Shown: positions 48,301-54,020 of the stretch, piece by piece
Position numbering within the stretch: the stretch's first letter is position 1
Layout of the letters: the number at the start of each line of letters is the position of its first letter
Assembly: GCF_963678635.1 (NCBI RefSeq)
Contig: NC_087065.1
Span: 59,050,754 to 59,114,753 of the forward strand
Reading direction: 5' to 3'
Length of the DNA: 64,000 nucleotides
Source of the DNA: Symsagittifera roscoffensis
Taxonomy: Eukaryota > Xenacoelomorpha > Acoela > Convolutidae
The notes under the pieces: generated by a model
The model's input: the letters and a program-made list of their open reading frames with translations, nothing else
Told to the model about the DNA's origin: nothing
Database searches by the model: none
Made by a program: the position numbers and the translations under genes

Positions 48301-51300
48301 CGGATTATAGATTTTTTGGGTCATTATCTAGTTTCGTAGGATCCTTTGAATCAATTTACACCTTGGAATATATGAAATCAAAGCAAGGCATTAACTTGCG
48401 TTGTGTCGTAGAGATAACGCACATGTCAACAAAGAAAGAGATTGCTGGATCGAATCTGGCCAGTACTTACTTTTTTTTAAACGGAAAAATTTTCTGCATG
48501 TCCAAAAAACCTTTGTCATGTCGCATTTCTGTTTGTCTGCTTGTTTTTTTTATTGGCTTAGTTGCCACAGCAAGGCGTTTGCCTAGGATTTAGGCATTTT
48601 TTCATTTTATTCCGGTTATGTGCAAGTAATTGAGTTCCAATATTTTTGGCAGATTTTTTGTTAGTTTTTTTCATGTTGTTTATATCAAAAAATTTTGAAA
48701 GATGTTTTTGAAATTTTATTTCCTTTTTGCATTTTTATTTTTTCTTACTGTCTGTTGACTATATTTTCCTCCATTTCTTGGTGACTTCTAATTAAATAAT
48801 TGTGTTCACTTTGGAGTTCGATCTCGATCCTTTGAGTGAAAATTTTTCAGGAAATGAAAGATTTTACGTAATGATTCAGTTTTCTCAAAAGATTTTGATG
48901 TCCTGGGCACGGAATTAGAATGATAATTCACCTGCAAAATTACACCTGATTATTCACCTGCAGTCGGGTTATGGACTTTTGAAAATCGGCAGTTTGAGCA
49001 ATGATTTTACAAAAGTTTTGTTAACGCGTATCATAGGGGCAGATTAACCCATCTTAGAGATCTTTTTAAATTGCCTGTTGGCTATGTTGCTAGATTTGGG
49101 CAAGAATGGGGAACATATCACTAAGCGCAAGATAGAGACATTCCGATCTGAGTATCAAGACAGCACCTACTGTGAGCTGTACGAAGTGTGTGTAGAGAGG
49201 GGCGTGTCATATGACGAGGCTTTGAAGAAGTACAATCAGGCCAATATGGGCGAAAGTGAGAACGAGGGCTTCTATGTCGACAAGATAGTGCACGGGACTC
49301 AGACGAAGAAAGTGGTTTTGGTCAGTGCTGTCAGAATGAACAACAAGAAGGTAAGTTGAATCTTGTCAACAGCTCAAGCCTTTGATATCTAGTAAAAATT
49401 ATTCCCCATCTAAACTGAACTTATCCAGCGGTCAAGCATATGCGCATATTTAACCTGACTAACCAATTGTGCCCCTTTTACAACGGAGTTGATGTCAATA
49501 AGATCCCGTGATTCTTCCAATGTATAGAAGTTTTTAATTACACTTGCGAACTTAAGTGAGCGTTAGTGTTGTATTACGACTTTTTTCTAATTAAGTCGCA
49601 ATATTGGTGCCACTTTTGGGGTACCTTTACGGTTTTTTGATAGCATGTGCTTTGAAATTCGAATCGTAATAAGTTAACACAGTTGATGCATTTTAAGTTC
49701 ATCAAATGAACCGAAACCAACCACTGTTTCAAACAAGATAACAATTATTACACTTGCAAAGTGAGTGTATAAGTGCGAACCTTCTTTTTTTTCCAAACCT
49801 AAGTCGCTAATATTGATGCCATTTTTGGGGCACCTTTACAGCTTTTTCATAGCATGTGCTTTGACGTTCGAATAGTAATAAGTTAACGCAGTTGATACTT
49901 TTAATTCATCAAATGAACCGAAAAAAGTGATTTGTTTCAAACAACATAATAATAATGAAAACTCGATTTCAAAAATTTTCTAACGCAATATATCACGCAA
50001 GTTTTGAAATGCATAATTTACACATAATGTGGCTATATGCTTTGCGATTTGTTTCATCAAAGTTAGTGTGAATGCCTTCAGTTTTCTATATTCCAAATTA
50101 TTACTTGCAAAATTGAGTCTATTTAGATTTGGTGCCACTTTTGCTGATTGGCATTGGCAATTTATTAGCATATGAAGCTGCTTTATTCGTGAGTAGTGTT
50201 CGTCGGTTGTTAAGCTTGCGTGGGTGAGTGGATAATGCGTGAGACTCAAAATTTCTTGATTGCAGTAGGTCGCAGATGGTTTTTTCTGTTTCTTTGCGCT
50301 TATTGACCTTTGCCAACTGTCTCTTAGCTAAGTTTAAATTAAATGAATCGGTATTGTGATGGAAGTTTTTGATCCATTACGTTTTCTGTTTGCAAGCGTT
50401 ATCCAATCGGGTTATAGACTTTTTTGGGTCAATGTCTAGTTTCGTGGGATCACTTGAATCAGTATACACTTTGGAATGTATAAAATCAAAAGCACGGCGT
50501 TAATTTGCGCATGTGTCGTTGAGATAACGCACCTGTCAACAAAGAAAGAGATTAATGGATCGAATCTGACTAGGACTTATTTTTTTTGTAAATGGAAAAA
50601 TTTTCAGCATGTCCAAAAAAGCTTTGTCGTGTCGGACTTCTGTTTGTCTGCTGATTTTTGTTAGCTTAGTTGCCACAACAAGGCTTTTGCCTAGAATTTA
50701 GGCATTTCTTTAAAAAAATTCTTTCATTTTATTCCGGCTATGTGCAAGTAGTTGAGTTCATATATTTATGGCAGATTTTTTGTGAGTTTTTTTATGCTGT
50801 TTTTATCAAAAATTTTTGAAAGATGTTTTTGAAATTTTATTTCCTTTGCATTTTTATTTTTTCCAACTGTCTGTTGACTATATTTTACTCAATTTCTTGT
50901 TTACTTCTAATTAAATAATTGTGTTCACTTTGGAGTTTGATCTCGATCCTTTGAGTGAAAGTTTCTCAGGAAATGAAAAATTTACGTAATGATCCAGTTT
51001 TCTCAAATACGTAAATTTTAGCGAAAAAAGTGACAATCATAATTTGTTTTAGAAATTTAAAGAGCTTTAATGCCATCTCTTTTTTCGAATTTCAAAAGTT
51101 GAAGGCTCTTGGAAAAACAAATCAGTTTTTTTTTTCAGTTTCTTTGCGTTCATTGCTCTTTTCCAACTGTTAGTTGGCTATTTTTCTATGTATTTTTGTC
51201 AACCGCTCTTTGCTTTCATGTGTTATAATTGAGTCGGTGAAACTTTCAATGGAGTTTGAAATTTTGTAAGTGCGCTTACATTGAGTTTTTTACACGACTG

Positions 51301-52257
51301 AATATGTCCTCCAAATAGCTTAACGAAATTATTTTGAAAACGGTCAAATTAAGGCTGTGAAAATACTGATTGTTTGTTATGGCGTTTAATGTAGTGATAA
51401 TGAGCATTTAAAAGGTCAGTGTTAATTAACTTGAATTGATTGTGAAATCAAAATATTTAACTTATAATTGTTCTTCGCTGGCTTAGTTTTGCTCTCTGCT
51501 TGACATGATTTTGTGCCAATCAGGTGCTGTACACGGTAACTAGGCCTAACGTGGGAGTTCTGGCCAAACTGGAGACGGCGGAGAGTGTGCGGGAAGTAAT
51601 GAAGAAGGTGGAGCCCACTCAGGCCAAGTCCCTCTGGCACAAACTGCACTCACTCTCAGAGGCGGTTTGCAGTCACAACATGTAGTGAGTTGTAGATTAA
51701 AGTAGTCATGTCTCACTTAACATAACAGTTTTTGCCAGTGTTTTTTCTTTCAGTGGACAAAAGTCACAAAGTTGTATCTTAGTAAAAGCAATTCTATGCG
51801 GCTTATGGTATCAGATTTGGAGCTAGATTTTGCTCGATTGAGCTGTTGTCCAATGTTATACCAATATTTTTTTGTCAATTGCGAAATTTTTTTGTGGATG
51901 TCCAACCTTTTAGATCTGTACACGTTGGTAACAAACCGATCTTCAGAAAAATTGTCGGCCAGTGAAAGTTACATATGTGTCATGATTTTGTGCATCGATT
52001 CCATAAACTAAATGTTTTTTTTCAGTCATGGCAGCTGCAGACGTCTGAATTGTGACGTGGGCAAGCGGATGAGGAAACTGTACGTGTTAAGTGGCAGTGT
52101 GTTATCTGTGTGGAACAAAGTGGAGACCATGTTAGCCCAGGTGACCAACAGTAAGATGCAAGTGATCAGATTGAAGACGAGCGACAACCAGAAGGTAGTG
52201 GGTCTCCTCATTCCAGTCACAGCCATCCAGAAACTCAAGGAAGCACTCACTACATAG
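13607..52257 (+). CDS. SBNO1: Strawberry notch homologue (SBNO), 19 coding exons, complete
   Basis: Nuclear DExH-box helicase-like coregulator, known in flies and vertebrates as a regulator of Notch, EGFR and related transcription programmes. Joined exons: 13607-13678, 14106-14298, 14334-14419, 21644-21790, 22048-22365, 34972-35393, 35631-36168, 38825-38938, 39297-39613, 39737-40012, 41407-41675, 41943-42166, 44643-44774, 44928-45351, 47132-47203, 47460-47606, 49094-49350, 51524-51684, 52026-52257. Every intron is GT..AG and all phases agree, giving 4,401 nt (about 1,466 residues; human SBNO1 is about 1,390). Walker [12 protein letters not shown] is near residue 385, DECH near 502, and helicase motif [12 protein letters not shown] near 1,080. 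Exons 4-5 are Gln/Pro/Met-rich, and exons 10-11 carry acidic and Lys/Arg-rich nuclear-localisation-like tracts. Further 5' UTR exons or an exon hidden in the 12.6-kb intron 5 cannot be excluded. Confidence 0.95.
14106..14298 (+). CDS. SBNO1: SBNO exon 2
   Basis: Acceptor ttcag at 14105. Encodes [16 protein letters not shown] through [12 protein letters not shown] to VFGSS, a low-complexity acidic N-terminal region. The donor g|gttttc is the only one nearby whose phase fits exon 3. Confidence 0.7.
14334..14419 (+). CDS. SBNO1: SBNO exon 3
   Basis: Acceptor tttatag at 14333. Encodes [20 protein letters not shown]...GLDYM. Donor gttagc at 14420. It follows a 35-nt intron. It is in phase with both neighbours only under this model. 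Confidence 0.7.
15386..15935 (+). repeat. Family C repeat, copy 1, with tRNA-Leu-like tail
   Basis: A ~545-bp unit. Landmarks are AAGTCGCAAATATTGGTGCCAC, a second TTGGTGCCACTTTTGCTGA near the end, and a tail resembling a tRNA. The same landmarks recur near 45.8, 49.5, 49.75 and 53.8 kb. Probably a SINE-like retroposon. Confidence 0.85.
15827..15905 (+). repeat. tRNA-Leu-like module (pseudo-tRNA)
   Basis: A-box-like gagtggctgaagggataatg. An arm GAGA CTCAAAA TCTC would present anticodon CAA. There is a long variable region and a B-box-like AGATTCGAATCC. This resembles a type II tRNA-Leu. It lacks a clear paired acceptor stem and is embedded in a repeat, so I call it a tRNA-derived module and not a functional gene. 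Confidence 0.6.
18040..20130 (+). mobile_element. Degenerate LINE (endonuclease + reverse transcriptase) remnant
   Basis: Broken by stops and shifts, but recognisable in order. Endonuclease start [20 protein letters not shown] near 18,490-18,560. DLNGHIG near 18,890. [18 protein letters not shown] near 18,925-18,980. A stretch like TQIDYIL...[16 protein letters not shown] at 19,060-19,150. An RT block near 19,955-20,090 with [15 protein letters not shown] and, after a one-base shift, [20 protein letters not shown]. This matches the endonuclease/RT style of RTE-like and related non-LTR elements. It is an old insertion in the gene's sense orientation. The RT palm and 3' end are missing after 20,130. 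Confidence 0.85.
20705..21190 (+). repeat. Family A repeat, copy 1
   Basis: Order of landmarks: gaagactcttatataggtct, a T-run ending TTTTCAGGAAAAGTC, a hairpin GTGCATTCATA...TATGAATGCAC near 20,818-20,853, then CTATTGATCCAGTTTTCTC, and AAATTCAAAGAGCTTAAAGG. The same order recurs across the SBNO introns, always on the plus strand. Confidence 0.8.
21644..21790 (+). CDS. SBNO1: SBNO exon 4
   Basis: Acceptor tgtgcag, donor gtaaat, 49 codons, phase 0 on both sides. Encodes [20 protein letters not shown] and a Gln-rich run, a prion-like or activation-type low-complexity segment. Confidence 0.85.
22048..22365 (+). CDS. SBNO1: SBNO exon 5
   Basis: Acceptor gggttcag, donor gttatc, 106 codons, phase 0. 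Met/Pro/Ser/Gln-rich, with no folded domain visible. The high-quality codon run contrasts with the T-rich flanks. Confidence 0.87.
22715..26240 (+). repeat. Cluster of family A repeats, head-to-tail
   Basis: At least five copies in 3.5 kb, at about 22,715, 23,430, 24,280, 25,050 and 25,990. They share TTGATCCAGTTTTCTCAAATTG, AAGGAAGGCAAGCTCC, and a second part containing GACATCAAAACGTTCA and CTGAGGCTGTTGGCG. All are in the same orientation. Spacing is roughly 700-850 bp, which suggests serial duplication of a larger unit and not independent insertion. Confidence 0.75.
26930..27720 (+). repeat. Diverged block of the ~168-bp satellite
   Basis: About four to five degraded units. Each has a TTGCCTCCAA...TCAAATCC(C/T)TTT...AGCTTCCGAGATATGA cadence and a mid-unit GGTACATT or GTACTTTTAAGG. 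It is the same family as the better-kept array at 36,830-38,460, ten kilobases away in another intron of the gene. Confidence 0.75.
29250..29322 (+). repeat. tRNA-like module
   Basis: A-box-like TAGCGTAGAGGTAG and B-box-like GGGTTCGGACCTGG at tRNA-like spacing (about 45 bp). The arms do not close well, so it is taken as a tRNA-derived repeat head or fossil. Confidence 0.45.
31925..32560 (-). pseudogene. LINE ORF2, apurinic-type endonuclease domain only
   Basis: The likely start is ATG 32560-32558, overlapping the end of ORF1. After about 45 residues come [27 protein letters not shown] (catalytic Glu), [21 protein letters not shown] and [12 protein letters not shown] (catalytic Asp-x-Asn). 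The frame stops at 31925. In the next frame RVTKSSS continues the family pattern for a few residues, so a frameshift precedes the break. The final SDH endonuclease motif and the whole RT are missing. Confidence 0.85.
32541..33446 (-). CDS. LINE ORF1 protein (coiled coil + RRM-like)
   Basis: 301 codons, intact. Residues ~35-60 form a coiled coil ([19 protein letters not shown]). It is followed directly by an RRM-like segment CVILQNLP...VVIVKFVYY, the arrangement of L1/CR1-type ORF1 nucleic-acid chaperones. A C-terminal-domain-like part follows (RKLLNDF...[11 protein letters not shown]). The tail is basic and Asn-rich. It would bind LINE RNA in a cytoplasmic particle. Its stop (32541-32543) lies 15 nt inside ORF2. 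It is on the strand opposite to SBNO. Being uninterrupted suggests a fairly young insertion. Confidence 0.85.
   Translation of the reverse strand: MANLNTLFAEIKDTVSIDPKLKGRLQGLIENVKGKDDIIVGLQNRVHFLENKVNEMERYSSKDCVILQNLPLHSGNFTQDVLAFFNEVMGVEVNSYDLKACHPIGPVSQNQKCVVIVKFVYYDIKNRTYGRRKLLNDFLHPVNKQPVYITERFTQRDSELFDYSRGLGMYTVTYDCSPQVFVSKADGGFQRHNLVDIKDADQIFKNKNPMMARQANNARKQNPRVLQNNQNNFSHPPIVSARKRDREINPNNVERNYLIDELYSRVSDPVKLVQFVESLQRDSPQSKFVNNGNNNHENDSD
34972..35393 (+). CDS. SBNO1: SBNO exon 6: ATPase core start, Walker A
   Basis: Acceptor ttttccag. Encodes an acidic linker, then [20 protein letters not shown] and [13 protein letters not shown], both hallmarks of [19 protein letters not shown] (Walker A) follows. 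Donor tg|gttagt splits a Trp codon. Confidence 0.96.
35631..36168 (+). CDS. SBNO1: SBNO exon 7: DECH box
   Basis: Completes the Trp codon, then [19 protein letters not shown]. The Walker B/DExH box is [12 protein letters not shown]. Motif III-like [17 protein letters not shown] follows, then [17 protein letters not shown] before gtatgt. Confidence 0.97.
36267..36390. repeat. (ATCT)n microsatellite with ATAT interruptions
   Basis: About 120 bp of ATCT/TCTA units broken at intervals by an extra TA (tatatct). It begins about 100 bp after the exon 7 donor. The interruptions are themselves quasi-periodic. Confidence 0.97.
36830..38460 (+). repeat. ~168-bp tandem satellite with alternating unit types
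   Basis: The landmark TTTTCGAGATATGACGTTTTT recurs near 37,011, 37,188, 37,352, 37,521, 37,690 and 37,860. Degraded forms lie near 37,973, 38,140 and 38,305. Spacing is 164-177 bp except one 112-bp unit with an internal deletion. Between landmarks each unit carries CTCTCAGG..GTTGC and TCTTGCCTC. Two unit types alternate (see finding). Confidence 0.9.
38825..38938 (+). CDS. SBNO1: SBNO exon 8
   Basis: Acceptor gatttcag, donor gtaagt, 38 codons, phase 0. Encodes [20 protein letters not shown], closely matching the human protein in this segment. Confidence 0.96.
39297..39613 (+). CDS. SBNO1: SBNO exon 9
   Basis: Acceptor gatttaag. Encodes WVKAREFF, then [20 protein letters not shown] and [17 protein letters not shown], a strongly conserved SBNO block, ending LDDFVSTA. 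Donor aa|gtaata splits a Lys codon, which exon 10 completes. Confidence 0.96.
39737..40012 (+). CDS. SBNO1: SBNO exon 10
   Basis: Acceptor tttaag. Continues [14 protein letters not shown], then a basic [11 protein letters not shown] tract (AT-hook or NLS-like) and an acidic Ser-rich tail. Donor gtgagc. Confidence 0.93.
40013..41406 (+). other. SBNO intron 10 (1.4 kb)
   Basis: Contains a family-A-like head (40,110-40,200, with TTTCTTTCAGGAAAAAGTCG). The recurrent motif ttgcgataagcaaaggtgtt...gggtactagac lies near 40,215-40,255. A tRNA-like stretch with B-box-like GGGTTCGAATATG is near 40,394. No gene. Confidence 0.6.
41407..41675 (+). CDS. SBNO1: SBNO exon 11: acidic/basic linker
   Basis: Acceptor gtatag. 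An Asp-rich stretch ([19 protein letters not shown]) leads to DANPF and [10 protein letters not shown], as in human SBNO1 (NPFLDES, DPWLIRK). A Lys/Arg-rich putative NLS follows. Donor gtaaga. Confidence 0.93.
41943..42166 (+). CDS. SBNO1: SBNO exon 12
   Basis: Acceptor gttcatag. Ends with [20 protein letters not shown] and [13 protein letters not shown], matching the human [20 protein letters not shown] block. Donor gtaaga, phase 0. Confidence 0.94.
42195..42850 (+). repeat. Family A repeat, nested or duplicated head
   Basis: Two heads, gatggacgacgttcaaactct and gatgaacgtagttcagactc, are 155 bp apart. The hairpin ATGAATGCAC lies between them. One shared body follows with TTGATCGAGTTTTCTCAAATTG. 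Confidence 0.75.
43922..44040. repeat. Two interleaved inverted repeats (A-B-A'-B' order)
   Basis: Arm A 43922-43957 pairs with A' 43983-44018 over about 36 bp with one or two mismatches. Arm B 43958-43975 (tgtccaccaagcacaaa) pairs with B' 44023-44040. Because B lies between A and A' and B' lies outside, the order is that of a pseudoknot, not of a nested hairpin. Confidence 0.93.
44643..44774 (+). CDS. SBNO1: SBNO exon 13
   Basis: Acceptor tttgcag. Encodes [19 protein letters not shown] through [13 protein letters not shown]. This opens the helicase C-terminal domain of SBNO. Donor gtaacc; reading past it gives a non-conserved tail. Confidence 0.95.
44928..45351 (+). CDS. SBNO1: SBNO exon 14: helicase motif VI
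   Basis: Acceptor tttccag. Encodes [19 protein letters not shown] and [20 protein letters not shown], the nucleotide-sensing helicase C motif. [19 protein letters not shown] and [12 protein letters not shown] follow. Donor g|gtatat. Confidence 0.97.
45788..46285 (+). repeat. Family C repeat, copy 2
   Basis: Same landmark order as copy 1. The tRNA-like tail (46,199-46,265) has diverged to ggtcgagagggcagggtgtg and agactccgaatcc. Confidence 0.8.
46506..46836. repeat. Fold-back element, ~155-bp arms
   Basis: The left arm, from ccagtgtcgagaaaaaccgg to aagcaagtaaaactagtttt, is mirrored by the right arm, aaaactagttttacttgctt to ccggtttttctcgacactgg. Identity by eye is above 80%, with a loop of about 25 bp. 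Single copies of the arm end (gtgtcgagaaaaaccgg) occur at 34,430 and 29,525, so this is two copies of a dispersed repeat head-to-head. Confidence 0.92.
47132..47203 (+). CDS. SBNO1: SBNO exon 15 (72 nt)
   Basis: Too short for an ORF scan. Acceptor tgtttag, donor g|gtgggt. It encodes [11 protein letters not shown]...SGQLILDK, aligning with the human DVRQGLIGVGLI...SGILTLDK between the parts encoded by exons 14 and 16. Phases 1-in and 1-out fit both neighbours exactly. Confidence 0.9.
47460..47606 (+). CDS. SBNO1: SBNO exon 16
   Basis: Acceptor ttctatag. Encodes [25 protein letters not shown] and ends [10 protein letters not shown]. Donor g|gttaga. Confidence 0.96.
47607..49093 (+). other. SBNO intron 16 (1.5 kb)
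   Basis: Family A copy at 47,740-48,245 leading straight into direct repeat D1 (48,180-48,890). About 48,900-49,090 is unique AT-rich sequence up to the exon 17 acceptor. Confidence 0.75.
48180..48890 (+). repeat. Direct repeat D1 (left of exon 17)
   Basis: Nearly matches 50,288-51,006 throughout. Shared landmarks: aattaaatgaatcggyattgtgatg, tagcaagcgttatccaatcgg, gagataacgcacctgtcaac, and gagtgaaa...tcaggaaatgaaa. Contains a tRNA-like stretch (about 48,407-48,470) with B-box-like GGATCGAATCTG. Confidence 0.9.
49094..49350 (+). CDS. SBNO1: SBNO exon 17
   Basis: Acceptor ttgctag. Encodes [20 protein letters not shown], then [18 protein letters not shown] and a Lys-rich end. Donor gtaagt. The exon sits between two direct repeats of about 710 bp. 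Confidence 0.95.
49538..50285 (+). repeat. Family C repeats, copies 3 (truncated) and 4 (full), in tandem
   Basis: Copy 3 stops after the GAACCGAAA landmark. Copy 4 starts within a few bases with ttacacttgcaaagtgag. Copy 4 ends in the tRNA-Leu-like tail at 50,216-50,280 (gataatgcgtgagactcaaaa), matching copy 1. Confidence 0.85.
50288..51006 (+). repeat. Direct repeat D2 (right of exon 17)
   Basis: Partner of D1, offset about 2.1 kb, same orientation, with scattered substitutions and small indels only. The tRNA-like stretch is at about 50,508-50,572. Confidence 0.9.
51524..51684 (+). CDS. SBNO1: SBNO exon 18
   Basis: Acceptor gccaatcag, donor ta|gtgagt. Encodes [20 protein letters not shown] through [11 protein letters not shown]. 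Conserved in pattern (YRPNTGKQLKLE in human) but more diverged than the core. Confidence 0.92.
52026..52257 (+). CDS. SBNO1: SBNO exon 19 (terminal)
   Basis: Acceptor ttttttcag completes a Tyr codon. Encodes [20 protein letters not shown], then [16 protein letters not shown] and MQVIRLKT...KVVGLLIP, as in SBNO C-termini. Stop TAG at 52255-52257. Confidence 0.96.
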
Positions 52258-52520
52258 CCAGGCAAAATCGAAAACTACTTGTTTATTTTATAATACCAGC
52301 AACAAAAAAACGGTTTATTTATAATGAAATGCTGCATTTGGCCATTTTTTGTCATTTTGGAAGCGATTATATGATGTCAATTGCAAAGGATCAGATTCCG
52401 TTGAAATTGTTGTTAGTTTGTTAAGGAAAATGGATGTTGAGATTTGTTTGAATAGTAAAAATATATATTGGGTTTTTGCATGGCCAAATGGATATAAGTT
52501 GTTTACTATACTAGAGCAAT

Positions 52521-52526
52521 AATAAA
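52521..52526 (+). terminator. Candidate poly(A) signal for SBNO
   Basis: AATAAA 264 bp after the SBNO stop codon, in the context gcaataataaataga. Canonical hexamer at a plausible distance; the cleavage site is not visible. Confidence 0.5.
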
Positions 52527-53804
52527 TAGAAATGGGTCGTTTGATAGTCTCTTATTATGACGCTTTTAGTTCTGTTAAGTTGAGGTTTATACAGTATCTA
52601 GACATTTCTCTCCGATCTCTGAATCTGTTGAGACTTTTAAGAGTAGTTTCATACACCGTTACTTAAAGCACTGGTCGAAAAAAATAATGGAGCCACGATG
52701 ATGATTTTTACTCCTGTACATGAAAAATCTAGAGTCAATTCTGTGAAACTATATGGTGCAATTTTTAAAAGAGCAAGTTCGACGAATTTAAAGCAATGCA
52801 ATAGATCCTAAATGATATGTAGAAATGTTTTAAATTTTGCTTCCGATTATTTCCGATTTTCAATTGATTTTAAGTTGATCTACTTTAGTTGTTTTCCGAG
52901 TTAGTTGAGTTCATATTTTGCAATGAACATTTCACGCAGTTTTAAATTTCGGCCACGATGCTTTACTATTGCCTGTGCTAAGTGCTGCAAATATCCAATT
53001 ATAACGTTCACCAGATGACACTATACTACTACTACTATTGGGATTTAAGTTTGGGTGCATAGTTTGTTGCTATCTGAAGTAATATTCATCAGAATAATAT
53101 TTCTTTGTTTTACTTCTCAATATACGAATATTTATGAATATCGCAATAATAGATTTACTTTGAAAATACTAGATAATTGAAAAATATGAAACATTTCTTT
53201 TGTACAAAAATTGAATTATTTTTCGTTTCAGTGACACATGGTACTGATTTAATACGAAGATATATTGTCGGGAGAGGAGGTTTTAGTGAAGTTAATGTTC
53301 TTAAGTTTTCGACGAAAATGCGACTTCAGAATGAAATCATAAACAACATGTCAATCAAAAATTGTTCCCGATTTTTTTTTGACGTCGTATTTTTTTTCTG
53401 TTCAGTTGCGTTCATTTGCGCTTTTACAACTGTCTGACGGTTATGTTGGGTTTTTCGGTTTTCAAATCAGTTTCGATTCAAACCAGTGATTTATAATTGT
53501 TTCGATAGTGGATTTCAATTTTCCGGAGCAAATTTCTCTGAAATTCGAAAATAGGAAAGTTTTCAGAGTCAATTTTTCGGTTTGCGTGAGTTCAATAACA
53601 TATCAACTGTCTGGAATGCTTCGTCAAGTTTTTGGTCTTGCTGACTTTTTCCGATCAAGCAGTCTTCAGAATTTTGTAATCGGTTTATCCCAGACAAACT
53701 CAGACAAGACTAACAAACGTAATAAGCTGATTGAGATATCACCTTTCAGTTGGGAATCAAGCAGTCTCAGAAATAATCTTTTGTAAGTATTTTGATTCAA
53801 TCCT

Positions 53805-54020
53805 AATAATTACACTAGTGTTAGATTAGTGTATCGTTAAGAACCTTTTTTCTAACCTTATTCGCAAATATTAGTTTATTTTGGAGCTTATTTACAGCTT
53901 TTCGGTAGCATGTGCTTTGAATAGTAATAACCTTCGAATAGTAATAAGTTAACACAGTTGATGCATTTTAAATTCAACAATTGAACTGAAAAAACTATTT
54001 GCTTCAAATTACATAAAACT
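53805..54020 (+). repeat. Family C repeat, copy 5 (5' part)
   Basis: Starts ttacactagtgttagattag and keeps tagcatgtgctttg, agttaacacagttgatgcat and gaactgaaaaaactatttg. It ends before the tRNA-like tail. Confidence 0.75.

Larger units (their letters stand above)
49351..51523 (+). other. SBNO intron 17 (2.2 kb)
   Basis: Truncated family C copy 3 (49,538-49,743) immediately followed by full copy 4 (49,748-50,285), then direct repeat D2 (50,288-51,006), then a family-A tail (to about 51,185). The last 330 bp are unique. Confidence 0.8.
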
